Part shown: positions 1 through 8,469 of the stretch, piece by piece | Position numbering within the stretch: the first letter of the stretch is position 1 | Layout of the letters: each line of letters starts with the position of its first letter | Source of the DNA: a virus | DNA: 39,024 bases | Reading direction: 5' to 3' (one strand) | Virus record (IMG/VR): IMGVR_UViG_3300008517_001638 | Span: 1-39,024 of that record | The notes under the pieces: generated by a model | Databases searched by the model: none | The model's input: only the letters and a program-made list of their open reading frames with translations | Told to the model about the DNA's origin: nothing | Translations under genes and position numbers: made by a program

Positions 1-1
1 T

Positions 2-76
2 CAATGTGTAAACTGTCATTCTAAAAATCACAAAAGATTAAAAAATTTTATTGTTTTGAGGCGAAGGTTAAAGTGA
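2..76 (+). CDS. C-terminal end of a probable HNH endonuclease (partial, runs off left edge)
   Basis: An open frame enters from the left edge and ends in TGA at 74-76, giving 24 residues that begin QCVNCHSKNHKRL. The CxxCH...H pattern followed by a basic tail is what the end of many phage HNH endonucleases looks like (zinc-binding Cys pair, then a His). The stop overlaps the GTG start of the next gene (GTGA), so the two are probably translated in series. HNH genes next to terminase genes are common in phages of this type. Only the last residues are visible, so the family call is tentative; any CxxC zinc protein could end this way. Confidence 0.45.
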   Translation, partial: QCVNCHSKNHKRLKNFIVLRRRLK

Positions 77-666
77 AAAGGGACATTTTAACAAAGCCTC
101 AAAGAGCTTTTGTTGATGAATATTTGAAAAGCCCAAATTTAAATGCTACAGAATGTGTAAGAAGAGCAGGTTATAAAACTAAATATCCAGATAAGATAGC
201 GTCACAGTTACTAGGGAATACTAGAGTTTTGAACGAAATAGAAAAAGACAGGGCTAAAAGAGAAGAGAGAACTAATATAACAAAAGACATGGTATTGAAA
301 GAACTTTCTCTTTTGATGAAGTCTGACCTAAGAAATTATATAGATATAGACCCTAATACAGGAGCGATTCGGGCAAAAGGCTTTGATGAAATGCCAAAAG
401 GTGCAAGCCGAGCATTAAAAAGCATCAGAGAAGATCGAGTTATAAAAGAGGATGCTGATGGTAGAAAGACGACTGTTTATGATAAAGTCAAATTTGATCT
501 TTATGACAAAGTCCGAGTGATTGAGATACTGGCCAAGCACCTTGGCATGTTGGTGGAGCGGCATGAGATGATGGGCGATGGTGGGGGACCAATAAAGATA
601 GAATACATTTTGGTTAAGCAAAAGAAGCAGAAGGAGGGCAGTGATGGGAAAGGGGATGGAAAATGA
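73..666 (+). CDS. terS: terminase small subunit
   Basis: 197 aa. The small terminase recognises phage DNA and hands it to the large subunit for packaging into the prohead. The N-terminal region (TKPQRAFVDEYL, then ATECVRRAGY and ASQLLGNTRV) is the typical helix-turn-helix DNA-binding start of Terminase_2-type proteins. The middle holds the common KEL(S/A)LLMKSDLRNY segment, and the C-terminus is a Gly/Lys-rich tail. The start is GTG at 73 with a GAGGCGAAGG purine stretch just upstream; it overlaps the stop of the preceding partial gene. Its position directly before a zinc-ribbon gene and terL supports the call. Confidence 0.87.
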   Translation: MKRDILTKPQRAFVDEYLKSPNLNATECVRRAGYKTKYPDKIASQLLGNTRVLNEIEKDRAKREERTNITKDMVLKELSLLMKSDLRNYIDIDPNTGAIRAKGFDEMPKGASRALKSIREDRVIKEDADGRKTTVYDKVKFDLYDKVRVIEILAKHLGMLVERHEMMGDGGGPIKIEYILVKQKKQKEGSDGKGDGK

Positions 667-974
667 CAAAGGATGAAAAAGCACTACTAAAAGAAATAAA
701 AACAAGGGCTATTTTAGATGAGTTTATAATGGCAGCGTTGAAAGAGGAAGCCTTAAAGCTGGACATGGAATTTATGGATATGGGAAAACCTCAGTTACCA
801 ACAATAACGCCAGAAATGCCTATAATATTAGTAGAGTGCGAGTGTTGTGGAAAATTGGTAAGAGTTCCACGTTCTGTACCAGAATATAAAGCACCAGATT
901 TAAAGAAAACAATATGCCCATTTTGTAGTAAACCAATACAGCTAAACATATTACTGCCAGGAATGGTACAATAA
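663..974 (+). CDS. small zinc-ribbon protein between terS and terL
   Basis: 103 aa, function unknown. The N-terminal half is helical and charged. The C-terminal half has a CxCC pair (VECECCGKLVRV, about residues 58-69) and a second pair in CPFCSKP (about residues 86-92), which together look like a zinc ribbon. The gene overlaps terS by 4 nt (ATGA) and ends in a TAATG overlap with terL, so it is translationally coupled inside the packaging operon. A role in packaging or DNA binding is a guess from position only. Confidence 0.8.
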   Translation: MTKDEKALLKEIKTRAILDEFIMAALKEEALKLDMEFMDMGKPQLPTITPEMPIILVECECCGKLVRVPRSVPEYKAPDLKKTICPFCSKPIQLNILLPGMVQ

Positions 975-2437
975 TGGAAGTACAGCAGTACACGCAAACA
1001 CGTCAAGTTAAAGTCACTATCGTATTTGACCAGAATGCGCGGGCCACGGAATCCACGGTTGTTAATATCGGCGGTGCCCGTAGTTCAAAAAGCCACAGTA
1101 TCGCACAGCTTATGATTAAGAAGTTTAACGAGGAGAAGAATAAAAACTTACTTACTACACGTAAAACGCTACCGGCGCTACGCACTACGGCGTATAGAGT
1201 GGCAGTAGATTTAATGAAAGAATATGGCAGCTATTATTATTTCAACCACAACAAAAGCGAGCGCACCATTTACAACCCGTACAAAAATAACTGGTGGTTG
1301 TTTACCAGTATCGATGATCCGGAGAAGATAAAGAGCACTGAGTTTAATTACGTACACATGGAGGAGGCAAACGAGTTTAGCTACGATGATTACATGATAT
1401 TAAAGCTGCGGATGAGTGGCAAAGAAGAACGAGGGGAGCGTAACCAAATGTACCTCTCGCTCAATCCAACGCAGAAGCATGGTTGGGTGAACAAGGAGCT
1501 GCTAACACAAAAGGGCATTAAAGTTATACACAGCACGTACAAGGATGCGATCGAGTTCCTCCCCAAATCGTATGTAGCAATGCTGGAGCGGCTTGAGGCG
1601 GAGGACCCAACATATTGGCATATATATGGCCTTGGTCTTTTTGCTGAGATTAAAGGCATAATCCATCGGCTGCAAATAATACCGGCATTACCTGCCGATC
1701 CCGTAGAGACTATTTACGGCTTGGATTTCGGGTTCGTAAATCCCAACGCGCTGTTGCAGATAGACATCGATATGGAAAACAAAGCACTCTACCTAACCGA
1801 GCTGCTTTACCAGACTGGCATGACCAACGCACAGTTAAAGGAAAGGCTGAAAAAGATTATACCTGAAGAGCATCGAGGGCGGGAGATCTATGCCGATAGT
1901 GCAGAGCCGGCACGCATTGAGGAGATATACCATGAGGGATTTAACATACATAAAAGCGATAAGTCTGTTGCCGACGGGATTGACTGTGTTAATCGTTTTA
2001 CGCTCTACTCTACCAGCGAATCTCCCAATGCGAACAGCGAGATAGAAGGCTATAAGCGGAAGGTAGACCGGACAGGCAAGGTATTGGAAGAGCCGGTGAA
2101 ATTCAACGATCATTTCCCAAATGCGTTAAGGTATCCGGTTTATACACACCTGAGGGATCGGCTGATGGCGCTGTATCCAGCCTGGACGGTACACTCTGGC
2201 CAGGATAAGAAAAAACCCAATGAGGGAGAAGCCATAAGCGTCCCTATAAGCGACGAACAGCAGGCACCTGACCCGATAGCACTGGCTACTACCAGGGGGG
2301 CTAAGGATGATAGAGAGAAAAACGTAGAGCAGGATGAATCGGGTGGTGGCGCCACTCCTTTAGGCAAAGCACCTCAAGGAAATAGAAAGCCAGAGCCAAG
2401 AAGGGTAGTCCGGGAGGACGAGGATTGGGCGGTTTAA
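974..2437 (+). CDS. terL: terminase large subunit (PBSX-type)
   Basis: 487 aa. This is the packaging motor ATPase and headful or end-cutting nuclease. The ATPase domain has a variant Walker A, GGARSSKS, near residue 33 and a Walker B-like VHMEEANEF near residue 125. The C-terminal RNase H-like nuclease shows YGLDFGFVNPNAL (acidic residue near 250), YADSAEPARIEEI (near 313) and a late NDHFPNALRY motif. These match the Terminase_3 / PBSX family. The last ~90 residues are a low-complexity charged tail beyond the usual nuclease end. The ATG at 974 overlaps the previous stop (TAATG), and the gene's own stop overlaps the next start the same way. Confidence 0.97.
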   Translation: MEVQQYTQTRQVKVTIVFDQNARATESTVVNIGGARSSKSHSIAQLMIKKFNEEKNKNLLTTRKTLPALRTTAYRVAVDLMKEYGSYYYFNHNKSERTIYNPYKNNWWLFTSIDDPEKIKSTEFNYVHMEEANEFSYDDYMILKLRMSGKEERGERNQMYLSLNPTQKHGWVNKELLTQKGIKVIHSTYKDAIEFLPKSYVAMLERLEAEDPTYWHIYGLGLFAEIKGIIHRLQIIPALPADPVETIYGLDFGFVNPNALLQIDIDMENKALYLTELLYQTGMTNAQLKERLKKIIPEEHRGREIYADSAEPARIEEIYHEGFNIHKSDKSVADGIDCVNRFTLYSTSESPNANSEIEGYKRKVDRTGKVLEEPVKFNDHFPNALRYPVYTHLRDRLMALYPAWTVHSGQDKKKPNEGEAISVPISDEQQAPDPIALATTRGAKDDREKNVEQDESGGGATPLGKAPQGNRKPEPRRVVREDEDWAV

Positions 2438-4425
2438 TGAATCTTAAAGGTGATTGCATCGAGGTTATGAAAGCGATTAAGCCGAACTCTGTGGATGCGA
2501 TAGTGACGGATCCGCCCTACCAACTTCATTTTATGGGGCGTTCTTGGGATAAGGCTGATGTTGTTAAAGACCATCGATTTTGTGCTTGGTTAGCTGGCTT
2601 TGCTGATGGGGAAGGTAACTTTGATATTCACCGACAAGTCAGGAATGGAAAGGAATATTACTATTGTCGATTTGAAATAACGCTAAGGGAAGATGATAGC
2701 TCAATTCTGGAATTAATAAAGAAGCGAATTGGGGGAAAAGTCTATTATCACTCTAATAAATGTCGATTAGAATTCGTTGCAAAGAGTGAATATATGCAAC
2801 TAACAAGCATATTTGAACAATTTCCCCTACAGGCAAAAAAGAAGAGGGATTTTAATATATGGAAAGAAGCCCTGAAAATATCTGTGGATAATCATGGTAC
2901 AAGTAGACCTGAATTAATGAAACCTTATTGGATGAAGTTGCGAGCATTAAGGGAAAACAAGGGGATAGATGAACTAAAGAAGGATTTTGATTATGGTGGT
3001 GATTTCCATTATAGGTGGCTTATGGAGGCTTATCGAGCATTGAAACCCGGTGGGTCTTTATTGGCTATGGGGGGTAGCCGAACTAGCCATAGGCTTGCTT
3101 GTGCTATAGAAGATGTTGGCTTTGTTATTAAAGACACAATTATGTATTTATATGGAAGTGGATTCCCGAAGGCACAGGATTTGGGGAAGATGATTGATAA
3201 AAGGATGGGGAAGGAAAGAGAAATATTGGGAGTAAAGGTAAGACCAAATGGGACAACTCGCCCCAATGCTCATAAGTGGTCACATGCAGGAATGAATGAA
3301 GGATGGCAACGACCTTGGAGAGAAAACGAGGAAATTAAAAAATATAATAATTCAATTACAACCCCCGCAACCGAACTCGCTAAACACTGGGATGGCTTCA
3401 AGGTGGGGGGGATTAAACCAGCGTATGAAAGTATTATATGGGCTGTTCGTCCACCAGAGGGAAGCTATGTCGACAATGTGCTGAAGTGGGGAGTCGGGGC
3501 GGTCAATGTTGATGAGTGTAGGGTTGGGTATCAGAATGAGGAAATAGATTTTAATAGAAAGCAAAAAGGACATACGCTATATGCTAGTTCAGGGATTAAG
3601 GAGGCTTATAGGCCTGTTTATGAAACAGATAAATACAAAAAAGCCAATATAGATTTATTTAAGAAGGAAGGTCGGTTCCCTGCCAACGTAATCTTGAGCC
3701 ATCATCCCGAGTGTGTACAGGTGGGGATGAAGGATGTAAAAGGAAATCAGCGACCAAATTTTGACGGGACTGTGCATCCTGCAAAGGGGAATATTTATGG
3801 TAAATACAAAACCAAGTCATATCATCTTGTAGCGTGTAACTCTTATGGCCTCGAAACAGTCGAATCTTGGGACTGCCATCCTGACTGCCCGATAAGATTG
3901 CTGGATGAGCAGAGTGGGGTGTTGAGGGGTAGTCATGGGACAACGGGAACTGGCAAGGGTCATTCTTCAGGTAATATATATCCTAAAAATTTAGGGGGTA
4001 AAGTGGGAGCTAATTATCCAGACACCAATTCAGGTGGGGCTTCCCGATTCTTCTATTGTGCCAAGGCGAGCAGGGGGGAGAGGAATGCTGGGCTGGAGGG
4101 GATGGAGGAGAAGGAAGGTCAGGCTTATAGAAGTATAAGAAAAAATAGAGGCAAGGGGTATCCAGAAAGCACTAGAATTTCTAACAACCACCCAACAGTC
4201 AAGCCCATTAAGTTATTTGAATATCTGATTAAGCTGGTAACCAGAGAAGGGCAGATAGTCCTAGACCCGTTTATCGGCTCTGGTACGACAGCTATAGCGG
4301 CTCACAACACAGGCCGTAAATGTATAGGCATTGAGAAGGAAGGGGAGTATTTAGAGATAACCAAGAGGCGGATAGCATACTGGCAAAACCAGCCCAAACA
4401 AAACAGCCTCAATTTAGGAGAATAA
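2437..4425 (+). CDS. beta-class DNA N4/N6 methyltransferase interrupted by a LAGLIDADG domain
   Basis: 662 aa from the ATG at 2437, which overlaps the terL stop (TAATG); a TTG at 2425 in the same frame is less likely. The catalytic DPPY motif is near residue 27. The Rossmann strand KPGGSLLAMGGSRT follows after an insertion, then GSGFPK, a long target-recognition region with Cys/His pairs (SHHPEC, CHPDCPI), and at the C-terminus NHPTVKP and DPFIGSGTTAIAA, the AdoMet-binding motif I. Motif IV preceding motif I is the beta-class order. It probably methylates adenine or cytosine in phage DNA, protecting it from host restriction. An endonuclease-like block sits right after the DPPY strand and is described separately. 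Whether the enzyme stays active with the insertion cannot be judged from sequence alone. Confidence 0.93.
   Translation: MNLKGDCIEVMKAIKPNSVDAIVTDPPYQLHFMGRSWDKADVVKDHRFCAWLAGFADGEGNFDIHRQVRNGKEYYYCRFEITLREDDSSILELIKKRIGGKVYYHSNKCRLEFVAKSEYMQLTSIFEQFPLQAKKKRDFNIWKEALKISVDNHGTSRPELMKPYWMKLRALRENKGIDELKKDFDYGGDFHYRWLMEAYRALKPGGSLLAMGGSRTSHRLACAIEDVGFVIKDTIMYLYGSGFPKAQDLGKMIDKRMGKEREILGVKVRPNGTTRPNAHKWSHAGMNEGWQRPWRENEEIKKYNNSITTPATELAKHWDGFKVGGIKPAYESIIWAVRPPEGSYVDNVLKWGVGAVNVDECRVGYQNEEIDFNRKQKGHTLYASSGIKEAYRPVYETDKYKKANIDLFKKEGRFPANVILSHHPECVQVGMKDVKGNQRPNFDGTVHPAKGNIYGKYKTKSYHLVACNSYGLETVESWDCHPDCPIRLLDEQSGVLRGSHGTTGTGKGHSSGNIYPKNLGGKVGANYPDTNSGGASRFFYCAKASRGERNAGLEGMEEKEGQAYRSIRKNRGKGYPESTRISNNHPTVKPIKLFEYLIKLVTREGQIVLDPFIGSGTTAIAAHNTGRKCIGIEKEGEYLEITKRRIAYWQNQPKQNSLNLGE
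2560..2995 (+). mobile_element. in-frame LAGLIDADG homing endonuclease domain inside the methyltransferase
   Basis: Between the DPPY...MGRSWDK strand and FHYRWLMEAYRALKPGG, which lie close together in ordinary beta-class phage methyltransferases, about 145 extra residues read through without a stop. They begin with FCAWLAGFADGEGNFDI, a textbook single LAGLIDADG motif. They continue with the usual strand and helix pattern (CRFEITLREDDSSILELIKK, IGGKVYYH, CRLEFVAKSEYMQLTSIFEQ, FPLQAKKKRDF). This covers one complete single-motif domain, of the kind that works as a homodimer. There is no intein splice block (no Cys/Ser start with a terminal HN) and the space is tight for a group I intron core. 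Boundaries are approximate to within about 30 nt. Confidence 0.78.
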
Positions 4426-4426
4426 T

Positions 4427-5971
4427 ATGGCAGAAGATAAGCGGGAAAAAATAAAAGTAAAACAGGACGGAGCGGCGGATAATTATGATGAAAATGAAAA
4501 TTGGGGGCAGGGCGGTGTCTTTGTCCTAACTGATAAGGGACTGTTCCCTGTTTCGGTGCTAAAAGCCGCAGAGCGGAAGAAGGCAAAAACCACAAGCAAA
4601 CAGTTGAAAGAGGAGACGGCGTTCCTCAGCCAAAACGATTTAGTGCCATACCCGTTCGAGGCCAGTAGCCTGCTCGAATTAAAGGACAATTGCGCGTATT
4701 TCGACCGGTGCGTCAAGCAGATAGCCAAGGATGTGATTGGCCAGGGCTGGCGATTGGAACTCAGGGAGGGGAAGAAAGAATCACCGAAGGAGAAGGAGCG
4801 AATCCTGTATTTCATAGAGAACTGTGGGGGCGATCGGGATGAGACATTCGAAGAGACGCTGGAACGGGGGGTAATCGACTGGGGCTACATCGGTTGGTGG
4901 GGCTGGGAAGTGAGTAGGGATGATAAGGATCTGGTCAACGGCCTGTGGCATGTGCCGGCCCAGACGTTCTATGTCCATACATCGCATGAAAAGTACTGCC
5001 AAAAACGCGGCCAGGAAGAAGCCTGGTTTAAGCGCTTTGGACTAGAAGAAGAGATAACCTTAAAAGAGGGGAAACCGGTAAACGAGGAAGGGCTCAAAGA
5101 GATGAAGGACATGGAAGAAAAGGAAAGGCCGGTGCTGGCTAATGAGCTTATTTATTATAAAAACTACTACCCACAGAGCGAATACTATGGAGCCCCGAAC
5201 ATTCTGCCCTCCATAGGGGCGGTAATGGGGCTGATAGGGGTCCGGGATTATAACCTAGCATTTTTTGAAAACTACGGAATCCCGGCGGCACTCATTGTAT
5301 TAAAGGGCCGGTGGGACAAGGATACAGCAAAGCAGATCTCCGACTTCATCGACGTCGAATTGAAAGGATCGGAGCAGTCGCACAAGACGTTTTGCATACA
5401 CCCGCCGAAGGACGGTGAGTTCGAATACATAAAACTGGGCATCGAGATAAAGGAAGGCTCGTTTAAGCTGTACCAGAGGAGCTTGCGCGATGAGATACTG
5501 CTTGATTACTCAATGCCCCCGTACCGCATAGGCGTGGCGGAGATAGGGGCACTCGGTGGCAACTTCGCTGATCGGGCATCCCAGATTTATGCCCAGTCTG
5601 TAATAATGCCGCTTGAGGAGACGGTGGAGCGGATAGTGACAAAGAAGCTATTCCAACAGGGCTTAAAAGTGGAAAACTACAAGTTCCAACTGAATGAGCT
5701 AAACCTTGAGGACCTTGATGCCGAGGCCGCGCGGGATAACATATACTTCGGCCTCGGAGCACTGACATCGAACCAGATACTTAAACAGAAAGGCAAAGAG
5801 CCGTATGCGGAGGGCAACCAGTATTTCGTAAGCTCGACCTTCCTGCCCGTGGGCGAGGAACCTATGGAGAAGAAAGCAGCTGTAATCGAAGCTGTGAAAA
5901 TGATTATAAAGGGTCAACCAAAGTTGGCCATTGAAATAATGAAAATCGCCAAGAAAGAGGCGAAGAAATGA
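4427..5971 (+). CDS. portal protein
   Basis: 514 aa. It forms the dodecameric ring at the head vertex through which DNA enters and leaves. The N-terminus is charged, followed by the typical crown/stem region of the HK97/PBSX portal family: LKDNCAYFDRCVKQIAKDV, then IGWWGWEV, PSIGAVMGLIGVRDYNLAFF and IPAALIVLKG, and late DYSMPPYRIGVAEIGALGG. Length fits the family. The start has a good SD (TTAGGAG). The gene lies directly after the methyltransferase, so terL and portal are separated by one accessory gene. Confidence 0.93.
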   Translation: MAEDKREKIKVKQDGAADNYDENENWGQGGVFVLTDKGLFPVSVLKAAERKKAKTTSKQLKEETAFLSQNDLVPYPFEASSLLELKDNCAYFDRCVKQIAKDVIGQGWRLELREGKKESPKEKERILYFIENCGGDRDETFEETLERGVIDWGYIGWWGWEVSRDDKDLVNGLWHVPAQTFYVHTSHEKYCQKRGQEEAWFKRFGLEEEITLKEGKPVNEEGLKEMKDMEEKERPVLANELIYYKNYYPQSEYYGAPNILPSIGAVMGLIGVRDYNLAFFENYGIPAALIVLKGRWDKDTAKQISDFIDVELKGSEQSHKTFCIHPPKDGEFEYIKLGIEIKEGSFKLYQRSLRDEILLDYSMPPYRIGVAEIGALGGNFADRASQIYAQSVIMPLEETVERIVTKKLFQQGLKVENYKFQLNELNLEDLDAEAARDNIYFGLGALTSNQILKQKGKEPYAEGNQYFVSSTFLPVGEEPMEKKAAVIEAVKMIIKGQPKLAIEIMKIAKKEAKK

Positions 5972-6153
5972 GAGGGCAATCCTTGTTTGGGTTGATGGCA
6001 TTGGTGGCGTCGCTTCCTAAAGGCGACATGCCCGTAAAGGTGCCGTCCCACAAAATAGAGACGAAGAAAGAGAAAGAACAATTATCGAAACAGGCAATCC
6101 AGAAATTGAGAGGTAAAAAGGCCCGAAAGAATCGAGGCAAAAAAAGACAATGA
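5968..6153 (+). CDS. small basic hypothetical protein
   Basis: 61 aa, very Lys/Arg-rich after a short hydrophobic N-terminus (FGLMALVASLPKG). It overlaps the portal stop by 4 nt (ATGA) and the next start by 4 nt, which supports real, coupled translation. I do not recognise a family. The basic tail (KKARKNRGKKRQ) could bind nucleic acid, but nothing else supports a role. Confidence 0.6.
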   Translation: MRGQSLFGLMALVASLPKGDMPVKVPSHKIETKKEKEQLSKQAIQKLRGKKARKNRGKKRQ

Positions 6154-6377
6154 AACTAAAACTAAAAATGAGCCTGAAGTATTTGCGGATTCTGTACGCA
6201 AATGAATGCAAGCACCAACATAAATACATGAAGCCGACGGACCCGCAGGCGTGGAACCCGGATGATTGTACGGATTGCGTCCTGGCTAAAATGCCCTGGA
6301 GACCGAAGCTCGGGGCACCGCAAGATTTGTGCCATTTAATATGGCGCCAGAAAATATTAGATAAAAAAAGGAGGTAA
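6150..6377 (+). CDS. small hypothetical protein with Cys/His residues
   Basis: 75 aa, unrecognised. It contains CKHQHKY and DDCTDCVLAK, so a small metal site is possible but not a clear zinc finger. It overlaps the preceding gene by 4 nt (ATGA). The aggaggtaa motif at its 3' end serves as the ribosome binding site for the next gene. Confidence 0.65.
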   Translation: MKLKLKMSLKYLRILYANECKHQHKYMKPTDPQAWNPDDCTDCVLAKMPWRPKLGAPQDLCHLIWRQKILDKKRR

Positions 6378-6382
6378 CTAAA

Positions 6383-6613
6383 ATGGGAAAATTACCATCA
6401 ATCGTAAACATCATTGAACAACTACGAAGACACAAAAGGAAGGAGGCGTACAACACGGCGCAGCTTGTGGTACAGCTTAACGCATTCGGTGGGAATTGGA
6501 ACGCCACACATGTTGACGATCTGCTCGACGGCCGGACGATGCCGTCGGGAAACGAGGCTATGTTCCTGCGGCGCTACCTGCTCAACAAATTCTACGACTA
6601 TAACAACAGCTAA
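6383..6613 (+). CDS. small hypothetical protein, helical
   Basis: 76 aa, unrecognised. Preceded by a near-consensus ribosome binding site (AAAGGAGGTAA). It is predicted mostly helical, with IIEQLRRHKRKEAYNTAQLV followed by a VDDLLDGR..PSGNEAMFLRRYL segment that loosely resembles a compact helix-turn-helix. That resemblance is weak. Its stop overlaps the next ATG (TAATG). Confidence 0.68.
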   Translation: MGKLPSIVNIIEQLRRHKRKEAYNTAQLVVQLNAFGGNWNATHVDDLLDGRTMPSGNEAMFLRRYLLNKFYDYNNS

Positions 6614-6849
6614 TGCACGAAGTATACACTTGCATATGCGGAGGCCAAAGGTGGAAAATCCTCGGGGGCGTGATTGAATGCGATAAGTGTGGAAAAGAGT
6701 ATATATTAATGTGGGACGTTGGGATAGATGGTCAGATGGAGAGCCCCAAAGATTTTAACGAGCGGGTAAAGCAGGAGGAGCACGGTGGACTCGTTGCCGA
6801 GCCAGAGCCACCGTTTACAAAAAAATTGATAGACGATAAGGAGGAATGA
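6613..6849 (+). CDS. small zinc-ribbon protein
   Basis: 78 aa. The N-terminus holds two pairs, CICGGQRWK and CDKCGKEY, separated by about 15 residues, a plain zinc ribbon. The remainder is acidic and polar. It starts in a TAATG overlap with the gene before. It is one of three small zinc-ribbon genes in the first 9 kb; its role is unknown. Confidence 0.7.
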   Translation: MHEVYTCICGGQRWKILGGVIECDKCGKEYILMWDVGIDGQMESPKDFNERVKQEEHGGLVAEPEPPFTKKLIDDKEE

Positions 6850-7035
6850 ATGAAATACTTTTTATGGAGATTATTTAGGCGATGCTTCTGGATGCGTCAT
6901 ACAACTCATTATTCGCACCCAGTGACAGGCAATCGCTATTATGGCGAATGGGAGCAGAGACGACATAAAATTCGCAACAACCTGGTATACAAGCTGATCG
7001 GTGCAAAAACCCCGGGGGAACAAACATGCCTATAA
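6850..7035 (+). CDS. small basic hypothetical protein
   Basis: 61 aa, aromatic- and Arg-rich (MKYFLWRLFRRCFWMRH at the start), unrecognised. The start follows the previous stop directly with an AAGGAGG site upstream, and the end overlaps the next gene by 10 nt. The N-terminal 15 residues are amphipathic and might associate with membrane, but no clear membrane helix is present. Confidence 0.58.
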   Translation: MKYFLWRLFRRCFWMRHTTHYSHPVTGNRYYGEWEQRRHKIRNNLVYKLIGAKTPGEQTCL

Positions 7036-7346
7036 TAGTTTGTTTAAAGGAACCGGGAATTAACCTGGTGTGCGATGGCGACATTAAGGACGAAACAGCC
7101 AAACAGTATGACGAGTTGTTTCCTAACTTGATGGTTAAAGACCAGGAGGGATACAACATAGTGATTCCACTGTCGACGGGCTGTAACATTGCATTTATAA
7201 AGGAGATTACGCAGAAGGAGCTAGACAAGCGAAAGGCAGAAGCAGAGAGACGGAAAAAGAAAGCGGAGGCGCAATGTGGAGGAATGGACGGATTAATAAG
7301 TAAACCAGACATGCTGTTTCCATCAGGTCAAGGGGGAAGAGGCTGA
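7026..7346 (+). CDS. hypothetical protein with charged C-terminal helix
   Basis: 106 aa, unrecognised. The first ~65 residues look like a small mixed fold; they are followed by a strongly charged helix (KELDKRKAEAERRKKKAEA) and a Gly-rich end. A GGGGGAA purine run lies upstream of the ATG at 7026. It sits between portal and the minor head protein, a place where phages often keep small head-associated genes, but no function can be assigned. Confidence 0.65.
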   Translation: MPIIVCLKEPGINLVCDGDIKDETAKQYDELFPNLMVKDQEGYNIVIPLSTGCNIAFIKEITQKELDKRKAEAERRKKKAEAQCGGMDGLISKPDMLFPSGQGGRG

Positions 7347-7390
7347 GATACCAAACTGCAATTCCAGCAACGCCCGACGAGGTACAGCAA

Positions 7391-8221
7391 GTGGCAATGG
7401 ACATTATTCTCGCAAAAGGCCGGCGCGCACAAAGGGCACGACGCAGTTATAGCCGGTTAATGCGATTGAATGAGCGGAAGTTCATGCCGGTGGTAAATGA
7501 GTGGCTGGGATGGACGGCCAAGAAACTGAAGTCGGGACTTTCCTCTATGAAAGGGCGGACTCCTGCGGCTAAAGCCAAGAGTCTAGCAGATTGGGACGAG
7601 ATACGTGCCCATGGCGAGGAGTTAATGAAGCCGGCGTTGTTCGAGGCGCTTGAGGCCGGTGGGAATTCCGTTATGGGTCAGCGGATAAAGAAACAGGAAC
7701 GCTTTGATCCCATAGGCGTGGAGGCTATAACGTGGACTGCAGAGCACAGTGCGGAATTGGTGGTGGAAATAACCAATGAGACGATGAAGGCGATTAGCGA
7801 ATACATAGCAGTGGGAATAAACGAGGGCAAGAGCGTACAGGCAATTGCGATGGAACTTAGGCCCTTGGTCGGCCTGACGGCGAAGGATATTATGGCTGTG
7901 GCCAACTATCATGAGATGCTGATTCTGGAGCGCCCTGAGTACACGGCAGCAACGCAGCGGAAGATGGCAGAAGTGTATGCACGGCGGTTGCACCGACGCA
8001 GGGCCACAACTATTTCCCGTACCGAAACCGCCTATGCGTTGACCGAGGGACAGCGGCAAGGCTACGCTCAAATGGGCGTTAAGAACCTGGAGCGAGTGGA
8101 AGACCCTGACTGTTGCGACATCTGCGCAGAATATAACGGGAAAATTTATACAGTAGCAGAAGCGGAGGGCGTGCTTCCAGAACATCCGTCATGCGAAGGG
8201 ACATGGGTGATAGCGGGATGA
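7391..8221 (+). CDS. minor head protein, SPP1 gp7 / Mu F family
   Basis: 276 aa. Such proteins sit in the head near the portal and are needed for head morphogenesis or DNA ejection. The C-terminal domain carries the family signature: ATTISRTETAYALTEGQRQG, then DPDCCDICAEYNGKIY and PEHPSCEGTW (Cys/His cluster, roughly residues 232-272). The start used is GTG at 7391 with GAGG 8 nt upstream; an ATG lies at 7397. The same frame stays open back to 7304 and reads plausibly (for example TAIPATPDEVQQ), so a non-standard upstream start cannot be excluded. Confidence 0.88.
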   Translation: MAMDIILAKGRRAQRARRSYSRLMRLNERKFMPVVNEWLGWTAKKLKSGLSSMKGRTPAAKAKSLADWDEIRAHGEELMKPALFEALEAGGNSVMGQRIKKQERFDPIGVEAITWTAEHSAELVVEITNETMKAISEYIAVGINEGKSVQAIAMELRPLVGLTAKDIMAVANYHEMLILERPEYTAATQRKMAEVYARRLHRRRATTISRTETAYALTEGQRQGYAQMGVKNLERVEDPDCCDICAEYNGKIYTVAEAEGVLPEHPSCEGTWVIAG

Positions 8222-8469
8222 AAATATACCAACTCGCAGGGCACGGTCACTGGATGCTGAACCACGCTCAGTATACTGCCTTCTCCGACGACGTCTACCG
8301 CACTGAGGAAGCAGCGAAAAAGGCCATACCTGAATATTTCAAATATCTAACAACGCCTAAGAGGGAAGGTGATAATATGGTCTTGGACCCAAAGGGGTTG
8401 CGGATCTTTATACATCCGTTGAATTTAAAAAACAAAAAATCGAAAAGGAAAAATAAACAAAATGATTAA
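8218..8469 (+). CDS. small hypothetical protein
   Basis: 83 aa from the ATG at 8218, which overlaps the minor head protein stop (ATGA); the frame is open further up but this overlap is the better start. Unrecognised. The N-terminus (IYQLAGHGHWMLNHAQY) is aromatic, the middle has EEAAKKAIPEYFKYL, and the C-terminal end is very basic. The end overlaps the next gene by 8 nt. Confidence 0.6.
   Translation: MKIYQLAGHGHWMLNHAQYTAFSDDVYRTEEAAKKAIPEYFKYLTTPKREGDNMVLDPKGLRIFIHPLNLKNKKSKRKNKQND

Noticed and set aside
2560-2995. Intein inside the methyltransferase
   Set aside because: No N-terminal Cys/Ser splice block and no C-terminal HN-Cys/Ser/Thr junction; the insert is too short for splicing domains plus the endonuclease.
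2560-2995. Group I intron containing the LAGLIDADG frame
   Set aside because: About 435 nt nearly filled by the protein domain and open in frame from end to end; no room or visible core for a ribozyme. RT-PCR would settle it.
7622-8185. Leftward 187-aa frame opposite the minor head protein
   Set aside because: No SD, no motif, and the plus strand carries the gp7/Mu F signature.
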